Shown piece by piece: positions 1 to 10,513 of a stretch of 55,435 bases of DNA; the first letter of the stretch is position 1, and the number at the start of each line of letters is the position of its first letter. The position numbers were made by a program, and so were the translations under genes. Below the pieces are notes generated by a model. The model was not told the origin of the DNA, ran no database searches, and saw nothing but the letters and a program-made list of their open reading frames with translations. This stretch comes from Acrasis kona (lineage: Eukaryota > Heterolobosea > Eutetramitea > Acrasida > Acrasidae), in assembly GCA_026419775.2 (NCBI GenBank), contig JAOPGA020000036.1:1-55435 (forward strand), in the 5' to 3' direction.

Positions 1-726
1 GGATATTTTGCGACTAGCTTGTTATGCAAATTGTTAAATTCTTTGTAACGTCTGTGTACGTAATGAAGTCCGGTGTGGCCATGATTCACCTGAACCACGT
101 AATAATGTGTTCCTTCCTGTTCAATGACTTCGGTTATCTTAGCTGAATCCCTTGCATACTCGGATGATTGTTGTTCAATGTGTGGAGCGTTGACTGGTTG
201 AGTCAATTCTGGTTGTGTAACTGGTATGGTATAGACGGGTTCGAATGTGTAGTTGACTTCGTGTGTGATGGTTGGCAAAGTATCGGTTAATGTTCTGTGA
301 AGAGAGCGGTGGTGGTTTACTGTCATTGTTGAATGTCCAAATTGGATGACGTGGAAGAATTCTGTAACTGTGAGTTGGTGGTTAGTTGTTGCTTCTCCGT
401 TCTGGTTAGCACTTAGGAATCTGTCGTGGTCCGACTTGAAGGATGCCACCGTTCCCCAACTGGGATGCAAGGTTATTGTTGTAAATGTTATTTGGGTCGA
501 TAATTATAAATGTTTCCCACTCCTGTGGTTCTTTTCTATCCGCAACCACATATCCTTGGTCATCTGCACAGATAAAAGTATTGTGGTTCGTCTTCAAGTT
601 TATGAGGTCTCCATAACGTACTTCTTGACCATGTTCCTTGTACCTGCTCTCCATCGTGAAAGTCTCCCATTCCCAGGCATAATCTTGACGACAGCGATTA
701 TGTGGAAAATAACAAAACAACAACAT
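1..726 (-). CDS. Fascin-like beta-trefoil + PX domain protein (3' part outside window)
   Basis: Read on the minus strand, the upstream frame has two beta-trefoil repeats of the fascin type: each ends or begins with an EWETF strand, and between them lies GDLINLKTNHNTFICADD. A third strand pair (VASFKSDHDRFLSANQNG) follows in another frame. The protein then runs through a linker into the start of a phox-homology (PX) domain, with the hallmark RRYKEFNNLHNKL just before the window edge. PX domains bind phosphoinositides; fascin-like folds often bind actin or other ligands. The two frames join perfectly if the run of four C at 454-457 (G on the coding strand) were three, giving ASQLGTVASF, so a one-base insertion or sequencing error is likely. 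The start at 726 is only the first in-frame ATG. The first trefoil strand seems incomplete, so an upstream exon is possible. Domain calls are by eye. Confidence 0.6.
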
Positions 727-1634
727 TTCAACAACGAATGTTGTTTGATTTGAGTATCTCAAAAGTCTTCATGACGATGCTAACTATTATAAATAATGTG
801 TTTAGTTTTTTACCTTCTATGTTCTTTGTAATATTTTTATTAAAAAAACTACCTCCTCCCTTCTCCTTCAAGATGAATACATGACATATGTATTATATCT
901 TGCTTATCAATGAATATAGAGATTAGTAATTGACAGTTCTTCACGCATGACATGTTTATATTTTGTAAACAACGAGAAATGAAAAGGACAGTGCGAGGAA
1001 CATACCCTGATGGGAGTTGTAAGTTTTATACAATAGTAACAATACACGATCGTATTATTATGAGCGCGCTAATTGTTTGAGGTCAATACAAAAGAGAGCC
1101 ACCACGATCTTTCCATATGTGCGAAAAACATTTCTACCTTTTTGCGACGCTACATTCGGTCGTTCTCCCGTTTGACGGCTATGAATTTGTTGATGGAAAA
1201 TAACCCTTTCCGGTCAATTATGACGAATAATTATTTTTGACGAACAGCGAGATAATAACATACAGATGTACTGTTGTATGTGCTCTATTAAATTGTCTAA
1301 TTGTTTTTCATTCTAATTGTTTGATCTTGTTGTATGGTTAATATTTTTAACCGGATTGGCCTCTTTGCACAAAAAAGATTAGAGGATACGAGAAACCACA
1401 AACGGCAATGATCGTACTCATATAGTGGGAATAAGTGGGAACACCAATCTGGACTCAAGTCAAAGCGCTTTGCATCTGGTACTGAGTAATGCAGGAACGG
1501 ATAATCGTCTGATAACGCTTTGTTTGACCAATGGCTATTAAGCACGTGTATTTAATAACAACAATTCGAATGAAGCAGTTAACTAATTTTCGCATTTATT
1601 GTTTGGTATTATATACAGATGCAACTTGAATGTT
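727..1634. other. Intergenic, no convincing gene
   Basis: About 0.9 kb between the fascin/PX gene and histone H4. I see no conserved protein in any frame. The longest minus-strand frame (1297-1545) has no ATG start and unremarkable composition. It presumably holds the promoter of the leftward fascin/PX gene and the 3' region of histone H4. I recognise no tRNA or other RNA signature. Confidence 0.5.
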
Positions 1635-2012
<378 letters not shown>

Positions 2013-2276
2013 CTAAACAAAAATATAATAAATTCAGCAATTACTTCAATTTTTTTGTGCAGATAGTTGAAATTTTAACATCGAACTTCATAAATAATGG
2101 TCAAGGTATGGTAATCAGATGATCCCAACCGCTTTTGAAGTAGAACGTAGAAGTTATAAAAATGCTGTTACAAAAATCACAATTCGGAGTTCATACACCA
2201 TTTCCGAACAAAGCGCCGTTGCAGCATAATCAAAATGGAGTTTTTTCGTCTTTAAAGTACACAATTCATACAAAAA

Positions 2277-2966
2277 ATGAACAGAGCAAAGTCAGTCATC
2301 GGCAAGTTAGCACTCAACAAGTCCTTCTTCTTGTTATGCGATGTACAAGATAGATTCAGACCTTTAATTCACAACTTTGAGTCAGTTCTCTGGGTTGCTA
2401 ATACAATGTCTAAGGCTAGTAATATCCTAAATGTACCAATGATTATAACAGAGCAATATCCAAGTATGTTCACAATCTTTGTTCACACATTAACAACCTT
2501 AAAGAGGCACTTGGACACACTTGCAAGGAAATTGAATTACCACCACACCAACGTATATTTGAAAAGAAGAAGTTCTCAATGCTCGACGACGAAGTCTCAA
2601 AACATTTAGAAGAAGAAGAGTCATTTAAAGAGAGAAGACAAGCCGTACTATTTGGAATAGAGGCTCATGTTTGCGTGCAACAAACCGCACTCGAACTCAT
2701 CGAAAGGGATTATGAAGTTCACATTATTGCGGACGGAACAAGCAGTCAAAGAAAATTTGATAGAGATGTAGCATTTGATGTAAGTGTACTTTGTGTTAAT
2801 ATTCAATGTTCTGTAGAGGATGAGACAAGCAGGAGCTTTTGTAACAACAAGTGAGTCAGCGCTATTCCAGTTGGTGGGAAGTGCAGATTTCACACATTTC
2901 AAAGCAATTTCATCGCTAAGCACATCGAAGACATCTCCACGTCCTGACCAAGGATCATTCTATTAA
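2277..2966 (+). CDS. Isochorismatase domain-containing hydrolase (ISOC1/2-like)
   Basis: Three exons (2277-2463, 2505-2779, 2817-2966) separated by 41- and 37-nt GT-AG introns encode 203 residues. This cysteine-hydrolase family includes human ISOC1 and ISOC2; the eukaryotic substrate is not well defined. Visible hallmarks are the N-terminal FLLCDVQDRFRP with the catalytic aspartate, ITEQYPKALGHT across the first splice, and the nucleophile region GIEAHVCVQQTA. The start is the ATG at 2277, because ISOC proteins begin shortly before the CDVQ strand; the ATG at 2162 is in another frame. The C-terminal ESALFQL segment is also typical. Its stop codon lies only 4 bp from the stop of the convergent downstream gene. 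Confidence 0.9.
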
Positions 2967-2970
2967 ATTA

Positions 2971-3367
2971 TTATAATTTATCTTGTATATTTTCATTAAT
3001 TAATTTCTCTGCGGCATCATGTTGTATTTTTTCGTCCAATAGATTGTTCGCTTGAAAGTTTCCACCTAACATGTTCTTTGGTGGTAACCTCTCTGCTTCT
3101 GGTATTCCCAGTATTCTTTCTAATTCCTGATCTCCATCTTCTTGTTCAGATAGGATTTCAACTGCAAGTTTCTCTCTCAACGTCTTGTGTGTGTTAATTA
3201 ATTCACCAAGAAATGTTAAATACCCTATATTGTTTTATCTCCTCCCATTCAAGAATCAAGTCCAATCCTCTCTTTCCTGCAAAATAAAAAGCGTAGCCAG
3301 AGGCACCAATCATTCCGACAACACTTCCCTTCCATATAACATCAATTACACGAGAGCCCAAAGTCAT
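2971..3367 (-). CDS. Small single-pass membrane protein, unknown
   Basis: Two exons (3224-3367 and 2971-3183) around a 40-nt intron give a 118-residue protein. It starts MTLGSRVIDVIWKGS, has one hydrophobic stretch (VVGMIGASGYAFYFAG) near the N-terminus, then a charged, probably helical tail ending ENIQDKL. Size and layout resemble small mitochondrial inner-membrane or assembly proteins, but I do not recognise a family, so this is only an impression. The in-frame sequence upstream of 3367 has no ATG, which supports this start. It ends 4 bp from the stop of the isochorismatase-like gene and lies downstream of the UDP-xylose synthase gene on the same strand. Confidence 0.6.
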
Positions 3368-3454
3368 CTTCAAGTTGTTTCTGTTACAAAAAGAAGAACT
3401 TTGATTACACCAGCGAGAAGAAAGCCACAGACATTTCAAGTTAAGATCAATTTA

Positions 3455-4426
3455 TTATAGATTTCCGACACCCTTGAGTTGCCCGACGCGCTTCTCAAAG
3501 TCTTCAATTGTTCTCCTTAATCCCTCCTCTAGTGAGACTTGTGGTTCCCAATCTAGATATTTCTTTGCCAAAGTGGTGTCTGGCTTCCTCTTCTTTGGAT
3601 CGTCGCTTGGTAATCCTTCAAAGACAATTTTATTTCCATCCTTCGCGCCAATGACGTTTCTGATTCTCTCGGCCATCTCCAACACGGTGTGCTCCTCAGG
3701 GTTTCCGACGTTGACTGGACCCATGGTTTCTGTGTTGTTTTGTAGGCGAACTAAGCCCTCAATCAAGTCAGAAACATAGCAGAAACTACGAGTTTGGCTA
3801 CCATCTCCAAAGACTGTCAAAGGAATTCCGCTTAATGCCTGGTAGATGAAGTTGGAAATGATGCGACCGTCTAAAAGGTTCATGCGAGGACCGTATGTGT
3901 TGAAGATACGGGCGACTCTAACTTCGACCTTGTGAACTCTGTTGTAGTCGAAGAAGAGGGTCTCTCCAGCACGTTTGCCCTCATCGTAGCAAGATCTGAT
4001 TCCAGTGCAGTTCACATTACCCCAGTAGCTTTCCTTTTGTGGATGAACATCTGGATCTCCGTAAACTTCACTAGTTGAGGTGAAGAGGATTCTGGCATTG
4101 TGCTCCTTTGCCAAAGTTAGCATATTGTTGCATCCATACACACTTGTGAGTAAAGTGTGAATAGGTACTGCTTGATAGGCTGGAGGGGAGGCAGCGCAGG
4201 CCATGTGATATATTTGATCGAATTTAACTCCCTCTGGGGCTTTCCATGGTTCGATAATATCGTGTTGATGGAACTTGAAGAGTTTGTTCTCGTTTAGATG
4301 CTCAAGGTTTACAAGAGCCCCTGTTTGGAGGTTATCCAAAACATGTACTTCATGTCCTTGGTTAATAAGATAGTCCACCATGTGGCTTCCCAAAAAACCG
4401 GCACCTCCTGTAACGAGTATGATCAT
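3455..4426 (-). CDS. UXS1: UDP-glucuronate decarboxylase (UDP-xylose synthase)
   Basis: A 323-residue, intronless short-chain dehydrogenase/reductase of the extended family. It converts UDP-glucuronate to UDP-xylose with NAD+, supplying xylose for glycan or proteoglycan synthesis. Seen directly: the glycine-rich NAD motif TGGAGFLGSH (residues 6-15), the catalytic S/T and Y-x3-K set (STSEVYGDP, then SCYDEGKR with Y147 and K151), and UXS-typical ARIFNTYGPRM and VFGDGSQTRSFCYVSDL. There is no N-terminal membrane anchor, so this should be a soluble cytosolic form like plant UXS3, unlike Golgi type II forms. Close relatives (dTDP-glucose dehydratase, UDP-galactose epimerase) fit less well, because the HPQKESYWGNVN segment is UXS-like. 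Confidence 0.93.
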   Translation of the reverse strand: MIILVTGGAGFLGSHMVDYLINQGHEVHVLDNLQTGALVNLEHLNENKLFKFHQHDIIEPWKAPEGVKFDQIYHMACAASPPAYQAVPIHTLLTSVYGCNNMLTLAKEHNARILFTSTSEVYGDPDVHPQKESYWGNVNCTGIRSCYDEGKRAGETLFFDYNRVHKVEVRVARIFNTYGPRMNLLDGRIISNFIYQALSGIPLTVFGDGSQTRSFCYVSDLIEGLVRLQNNTETMGPVNVGNPEEHTVLEMAERIRNVIGAKDGNKIVFEGLPSDDPKKRKPDTTLAKKYLDWEPQVSLEEGLRRTIEDFEKRVGQLKGVGNL

Positions 4427-4619
4427 GTCTTGTTTATTTTGCTGTTGGCTGGTTGGCTACGGAAATTAAAAATTGGGCTTTTAATTCCTTACCGCCCGAA
4501 ATCTTGTTTTTTGGCTGTTCGATGTCAGTTCTCTGAATTAATGGAGATCCTTTTCCGTGATTGAAAATAAATTATACATAAGTCATACCTTCAAAACTGT
4601 CGAAGTAGTAGTGCTCTAT

Positions 4620-4735
4620 AGAGATCGATCCAAGCCCGTCGGTACAGGTACTGGGCCTTTTACGACTGCTACACCTGGTTGATACCCTTGGTCAATTATA
4701 AGCAGTGCTCTGCCATCGTTCTGCTGATAGGTTTG
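4620..4735 (+). ncRNA. Candidate U5 spliceosomal snRNA
   Basis: This gap has no convincing protein gene. It contains the exact nine-base U5 loop I sequence GCCTTTTAC at 4655-4663. Nested pairings surround it in order: CCAAG (4630-4634) with CTTGG (4687-4691), GGTA (4641-4644) with TACC (4683-4686), and CAGGT (4645-4649) with ACCTG (4673-4677), separated by internal bulges as in the U5 stem. A weak Sm-like AATTATAAG (4694-4702) follows, then a short hairpin whose arms are AGCAG (4701-4705) and CTGCT (4721-4725). That order (loop stem, Sm site, 3' hairpin) is the U5 order. Weak points: the Sm site is poor, the stem nearest the loop pairs badly, and a 9-mer can occur by chance. Ends are approximate. 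Confidence 0.42.
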
Positions 4736-4930
4736 AGGTAAACGCGATCAGCAGCAGTTCAAGGAATAGTCCAAGATATGACAGCATCGTCCAGTTACAA
4801 TATCAAATGTCAATGTATTGTACAGTGAACAAGAACGACAAGACTGTCTCGAAAGGCGAATTTCTGAAGTGGAATCATCAATTCAAAATGTAGAAGTTTT
4901 TTGAAACAATCATGTTTGAAACCAAATTTA

Positions 4931-6844
4931 TTAGCCAATCTTTGATTTGAGCATACTAAACCTCTGTCTCACGTACATAATTAACCTTCTCTGCATTTTA
5001 AATAGAATTGGAAGAGCTGAGAACCCACGCTCTGCAGCGTACATGTACCCATAACACTCCATCAAGTAAATACCATAATCATACAACCACTTTTTGCTGT
5101 AACGCTGCAACAATGTTGCTTCGTGATCCTTGACAAGCACTACATTCTTTAGCGCCCAGTAACCAAACAAAGCAGTCCATAAGTAATCTTGAGCACTTTT
5201 GATCCATTTCGGGACTAAACCTTTGGGCATAGGTAACGCACTTGACAGCACCTGAGTGAGTGCTTGGGGACCATATTGATACAAATTGAACAAAACAACA
5301 ACCAATTGTAACTTTAATAATGCCTTAAAATAAGAGTTTGAAATGGTCCTTATCACCTCTCCGCTTCTGATCTGTGGCCCATACTTTTTGTGAGCAATTA
5401 GACAAGCAGCAGCAACAGCCATGCCGTTGAATCCCAGTTCTAACCAATCACTTTGGGTCAACAAATACAAATGCGGTTTATTGAGTTCAACTTTATAGGC
5501 AAGTATGCTTCCTGAATTCTTCATGATCCTTCCCATAATTCTAATTTCATCTCTTGGTTTGATTAGTCGTCGGCTTGAAAGCAAAGGAGATTCAAAAATA
5601 GTAGGACGCTTGATACCATGAGGCCATATAACTCTTTCGTATGTACGTGGATGTAGAATTGTGAATGGAGTCGTGGACACATCCTCCAGGCTATATAAAA
5701 GTGACTCTTCTTGGTTCATTGTTTGTGTGATCTTCTTATCATCGGACGATCTTCTGATCCATCTTGATTGTTGCGAAGCTGTTTTGAAACTTTTTGGTTT
5801 GTTTACATTTTTCAATAATTGTAGCAGTTGCTCTGCGAGGCTTGTTTCCGAAGAAGTAAATGTGTGTGTTGTCGGCAACGCATTAATTGTCCATACTTTA
5901 TCTTGATCAATCATCCTGTGAACGACACAGTTGAAGTCCACCAACCGTCCAAGTTGTCTTGAATAGAGTTAAAAAATGTAAAATCATTCGTCTTACCTTT
6001 GCAAATATTCATACTGGTCCTCTGAATTAGATAATTGTTGATCTTCGTTGTCCAGGTATACGGATGACAATTGGGATTGATCTAAAACGGCATGGTCCTC
6101 GTGTGGTTCCAAGTCCTCCACAAGTGTGATGGATTGAACATTGACAGAGGCTTGGTCAATCTGACTGGTTCTGATGGACCCTACTATTTGAACAAAGTTG
6201 ACCAACTCAACACTTTTTAGTGGGCTTTGATGCAATAGTGTGTTATCCTTTTGTAGAAATTCTTGAATCAAATTCTTGTCAGACAATTCGCTTTCCTGCC
6301 TGCATTTCCTTATAAAAGATACAAAACGATCCAAAGCATTCTTGTTGAGAATGAGACGAACCTTAACATCGCTTGACCACGCCGTCATTTCTGCATCCAA
6401 GCAGGGCTGATTATTTACATAGTATAGTCCTGGTCTTGACAGCAACAATCTCCATTGAACATTCCATAAACAATTACCAGGTGGTACAAGATCTTTGTAT
6501 TTTGGAAACAGGTACAACCCATTAAGAGTCTTCCACAAAAAGTATAATCTTTTCAACGGAAGAACGCTTGGTGCGTGTGCTTGTTTGTTTAGCGAGGAAT
6601 GAATGATTTTTATTTGTTCTTCGTTGAATGGAGGATTAGATTTGTTTGAATAATGTCTCGGTAAAACTTGATACACAAAGCTCTCTGGAATTTGTTCTCT
6701 TTTGAGTATGGTGACCCACAGATCTTGGTCGTCTACTTCAAACTTCCAATTTTTACATATTGTTCTATACACTCTAACGAGATCAACTGGTTGCGAAAAT
6801 AATAGAATATTCCATAATACATCCGACTGAAGTGTTGTGTTCAT
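4931..6844 (-). CDS. F-box protein with GIDE-like domain and C-terminal membrane segments
   Basis: Two exons (5997-6844 and 4931-5957) with a 39-nt intron encode 624 residues. Residues ~6-50 form a clear F-box (SDVLWNILLFSQPVDLVRV, then CKNW and DQDLWVTIL), the Skp1-binding module of SCF ubiquitin ligases. The second half resembles the GIDE domain of the mitochondrial/peroxisomal RING ligase MUL1/MAPL. It starts with a VNFVQIVGSIRTS strand; later come TTPFTIL (compare MUL1's NTVPFDLV) and KPRDEIRIMGRI followed by HLYLLTQSDWLEL. A hydrophobic helix follows (GMAVAAACLIAHK), then two or more further hydrophobic segments. MUL1 has a C-terminal RING; none is visible here. I infer a membrane-anchored SCF receptor. 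The GIDE match is by eye and needs a profile search. A GTTGAC motif lies at 6917-6922. Confidence 0.7.
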
Positions 6845-8037
6845 TTCTATTCGAGTGCTTTACAACCAATATGCCAGGGTGCCAATAATAGATTTTTCAT
6901 TGCTTGGTACTAACAGGTTGACTTTTAAATAATTGTGTGCACACTCAAACTAAATGAAAAGAAACCACGATACAAGCAGGAGCGCCGCAAATGGCATCCA
7001 TGGCACACTGATAAATCACTTCATCACCCTTCAACAAAGCGTTTAAGGTTGGAAAAAGTGATGGAGAATGATTAGTGGTAATGCTAGGCAGTACTATACT
7101 AAAGAGACAAGAAGACGTACTCCAGCCATCGAACGAACTTGATAGATATCACGTGCAAAACTCCTTTGGAAAATGCTTCGAGATTCTGAAAATCACAAAA
7201 ATATCACTCTTTCAAAAAACTATACGATTATTGTTGAAGGAAGTAGAATGCACCATGTTCGTCAAAAAGACGATAATTTTAACTACATACTGCACATCTT
7301 GTCCACATTTAAGCAATGCATCCACCACAATTAACACTTGGGAATTATGGTGCAATTGTATCACGTTCAACTGGTCATACAGAAAGTGGTTATATTGCAT
7401 CTACTGCAATATACTTCCTCATTTCCAAACCAGCGATACGTTGTACACTGATTCAATATTTCTGATATTATTTTCTGCAGAGGACTAGTTTGAGGACGAT
7501 GTTGTGAATGTCATCAACATTTAATTGAACATCTGCGAGTTAATGCAGATTGTCTTGCCGTCTTACAAAAGTCAAACAATACCATTTCATGGATCTGAAG
7601 GACCGCTCTCAAAGAGATATATTGATGAAATATTGCAAGCTGAATATGAAAAGGAAGTACATTGATGAAGAATTACAAGATCGGCTTGTAATTGTCAAAA
7701 CTCAATGCATAAACTAAACAAATTCTATGAAGTGACTCTATTTAATTGATTTTTACTACCTCTACTCTGTCCTTTGCAGAAAAAGTCCCTATCCTAATTG
7801 TATTAGGCCTAATGGATCTATAATGAAACATATATTAATAATAATAAATGGATGATGAAGAGTGTCCATGCTTTTCCTCAATATGATGCCTTGCATCTTT
7901 GAACAACAATCGATTAGTGGGCATAACAACTACTTTGTTGAAAGTTGATCATTTTCATGAAAAGATTAGAAATGTACTCGGTTCTACAGTCAAGTCCCAA
8001 TTGACAATTATCTTTTTATTTACACAGAGAAGGGCAC
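6845..8037. other. Gene-poor stretch with decayed coding sequence
   Basis: Several short frames on the plus strand look like fragments of former coding sequence broken by stops and shifts. Around 6960-7060 one reads KKPRYKQERRKWHPWH; around 7310-7450 one reads HPPQLTLGNYGAIVSRSTGH and continues to a stop. None joins into a protein with standard 35-45 nt introns, and I do not recognise the family. A dead mobile element or pseudogene is the best reading. The end near 7790-7820 contains a small CCTAAT/ATTAGG palindrome. Confidence 0.35.
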
Positions 8038-8310
8038 CTACAAATAATGATGTACTCCAAATTTGATGTGGTTGTGATGAGCTTTTAGAAGGGCTACATG
8101 TCCATCATAATGAGCGATAGAAGTATGAGTATTTTCATCAGGTTCTCTGATGAGGTGTGCTCTCCATGGCACTCTCTCCACCCCACAGAACATTGAGTAC
8201 TTTGACACCTGACAGTGGTTTTCGTCTGACCTTACAAGCTTGTAGTTCATGGTAGCCCTTACTATCGAAACGATAAGAAGGAGGCAGATGCATTTAATCA
8301 GTTTACTCAT
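8038..8310 (-). CDS. Possible small secreted protein
   Basis: A 90-residue frame starting MSKLIKCICLLLIVSIVRAT, a good signal-peptide pattern (short basic start, hydrophobic core, small residues before cleavage). A mature part of about 70 residues follows, with two cysteines (ENHCQVSKYSMFCGVERV) and a histidine-rich end (AHHNHIKFGVHHYL). The longer frame to 8334 would need a GTG start, so the ATG at 8308-8310 is chosen. No family is recognised. It is isolated in gene-poor, element-rich sequence, so it could be an effector-like orphan or a chance frame. Confidence 0.4.
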   Translation of the reverse strand: MSKLIKCICLLLIVSIVRATMNYKLVRSDENHCQVSKYSMFCGVERVPWRAHLIREPDENTHTSIAHYDGHVALLKAHHNHIKFGVHHYL

Positions 8311-8848
8311 TTTTGATTTTATTGATTCAAACACTAATCAGTTTGTTTGTCCTCTTAGAGTTAGATTCGTTCTATATTTTAAGAGATCGGGATTCATTTG
8401 ATGCTTACAAATACTTACAACCTTCCCAACATTTATAATGGCTACTATCCGAGATTATAGACTTTATTTTTAATTTTTTCAATGTTTTAATCTAGTATGA
8501 TCTGACGTGAAGATCATTCATAAATGTGTTATGCGATAAATTTGCAAAGTGATTTATTATGGCCCATAAGAGCAGCGATTACTTCGGGATTCAAATGGGG
8601 CGCTTAGGTAACTGATATCTGGTTATTTTATTTTATTCCTGTTGATCCAAAGTATTGGAAGTATTTTACCTAGCACACATTTCCATGTAATACAATAAAC
8701 ATTGGCTTTCATCTCGGGACCCTTTTCGTCCTTGAGAGGCACCGTCTGGTAATGACATGTTCTGAACTATCCATCTCATTTTAATTATTCAAGCGAGCAA
8801 TAACGAAACAACAGTGAGTACAAACACTAACAATTTATTATGATGCAA
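8311..8848. other. Intergenic, nothing recognised
   Basis: About 540 bp between the small secreted protein gene and the reverse-transcriptase remnant. No conserved frame, RNA signature or notable repeat is seen on either strand. Confidence 0.4.
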
Positions 8849-9960
8849 TCAGCGTGGCTCAAAAGGAGTGCATACGCAGGCATTAACAATGTTCCATAAA
8901 GGAGTTATCAATTCACGAGCAGTACCGGCCGAAACATGCTGGCTTAAGGAACTAATCAAGTCTCTAACCTGATTACGTAAGGCATGAGTGGGAACAGCAG
9001 AACTCAATAAGGAACTCAAATGTTCCACAGCTGCCATGCTAGGCGCTTCAGAATAAAAAGGATACACGGCGGCAAAGATCCTCTTCTTCAAAGAAGTACC
9101 TACAAACACTGCGTGACGGCCAAAGTCCAATCGGTACTGTAGAAATTCCAACATGCGGGTAGCTCGAAACTCGGACTTTTGCATGTTAATGGGCAACTTA
9201 CTCTGTTCCAAAAGTTGAACCAAACGTTGCATCTTCTCATGAACCTCCTGTTCATCAGCGCCACAAACTAAAACGTCATCATAATAGACGAGAATGTAGT
9301 AACAGATCAGGAAAGCCAAACTAGCGGTAACTTTCTGACAGTCAAAAGCACTTGTCCAAGCCCTAAAGGCGCGGCCACAATAATGAGTACCCTCAAAATG
9401 CAAACCCAGGTACTTTTGGGAATCAGCATGAATTCTGATGGAATAATACGCCTTGGATAAGTCCAAAGTTGAACTTCTCGACAACATCAATAATGTTGTT
9501 TAATGTGCATGCGATGTAATGAACTTGACCAAATAAGTAGTAAGGCTACTTCCATCCCTTATAATGCGGGGCGTCTCTTCAGGCTCACCAGGTCTAGGTC
9601 TTTCACGTGTTTTCATGGACATGAAATTGCGTACTTGATGGCGTTCAACTGCATACAACACATTACGTTGCACAAGATCCATAACTAATTTGCGAACGAT
9701 ATCCATATGGCGAGGGGGTACGAAATTATCAGGTTACTTATGATCTTGAGGGCTCGCGATGGAAATAAACTTTTGCACCATCAGCCAAAATGGATTGGGC
9801 ACTCAACGGATCATTACAATCAGAATCATCTGCTAAAACTAAAAATTTATTGTCAATGAATGGTTTTAATATGGGTGTGCACGGTGGTTGTTTGTCACAG
9901 TCAGTGATTAAATTACTTTTACAATCAACCCTAAAAATATTTCAAGTGATCAATAAGACG
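8849..9960 (-). mobile_element. Decayed retrotransposon reverse transcriptase
   Basis: The main frame (8849-9490) encodes a reverse-transcriptase palm: TLDLSKAYYSIRIHADSQKY (motif with the first catalytic Asp), GRAFRAWTSAF, then the YxDD box as ILVYYDDVLVCGA, and KLPINMQKSEF. Upstream pieces continue the same protein in other frames: VPPRHMDIVRKLVMDLVQRN near 9700 and a segment with DNKFLVLADDSDCND near 9830. Frameshifts and stops separate them, so the copy is dead. The sequence after YYDD looks more like DIRS/Ngaro tyrosine-recombinase retroelements than Ty3, but no RNase H or recombinase is preserved to settle it. No long terminal repeats are found. Confidence 0.75.
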
Positions 9961-9979
9961 GTAAACTCAACAATTTAGG

Positions 9980-10513
9980 ATGGATAGAGATGGCACTGTA
10001 CCAAACAATACAAGAGAAATAAAACCTATAGTGTTTCTTATTCTCGAGAATGATTTTTTTGAGAAACATAGAAGAGATTTTAAAATAAACATAAACCCAT
10101 ACATTGCGCACAGAAACAACGAAAAAATTATGGGAGTTCCACATAATAACAAATCTACATTCCTTCAATCCAAGCTAGAAGCATTTGTAGAAGAAAACAA
10201 GAATCATCCTGGACCCGTTGTAGTATTGATAAACGTTTATCAACATGACGAAAATCATGATGACATAGAAGTTTCTCCCAACGGTCTTTGGAATGGTTCT
10301 AAACATTTCAAGGGGTTGAAACAGATCTTGAATATCAACGCAGGAGGAAAATACTACATAGCTTGCGGTCAATGGTTTGACACTAATTTTACTGATGAGT
10401 TAAAGAGGCTCCAGAATTCCAATGTGGAGGTGGTTGCTTTATCGACCATGGGTAACCACATACCAGTGATTGAATTCTTCCGCCGTTTGTTATTTACCAA
10501 TCCAAACGATTAG
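9980..10513 (+). CDS. Orphan hypothetical protein
   Basis: An uninterrupted 177-codon frame with a good ATG and codon use like neighbouring genes. The protein is soluble, with alternating hydrophobic strands (IKPIVFLILENDFF, GPVVVLINVYQHD, GKYYIACGQWF, NVEVVALSTMG) that suggest an alpha/beta fold of about five strands. I see no catalytic signature I can name. It sits directly beside the dead retrotransposon and could be a host gene or a passenger. No introns are needed. Confidence 0.55.
   Translation: MDRDGTVPNNTREIKPIVFLILENDFFEKHRRDFKININPYIAHRNNEKIMGVPHNNKSTFLQSKLEAFVEENKNHPGPVVVLINVYQHDENHDDIEVSPNGLWNGSKHFKGLKQILNINAGGKYYIACGQWFDTNFTDELKRLQNSNVEVVALSTMGNHIPVIEFFRRLLFTNPND

Noticed and set aside
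1297..1545. 82-codon minus-strand frame
   Set aside because: It opens with GTG rather than ATG, has no recognisable features, and such lengths are expected by chance.
4705..4893. 62-codon plus-strand frame beside the U5 candidate
   Set aside because: No conserved features, overlaps the candidate snRNA, and its composition resembles noncoding sequence.
4931..5957. PEX16-like identity for the membrane half of the F-box protein
   Set aside because: Sequence segments do not follow PEX16, while the GIDE-type strands and the splice joining it to the F-box exon explain it better.
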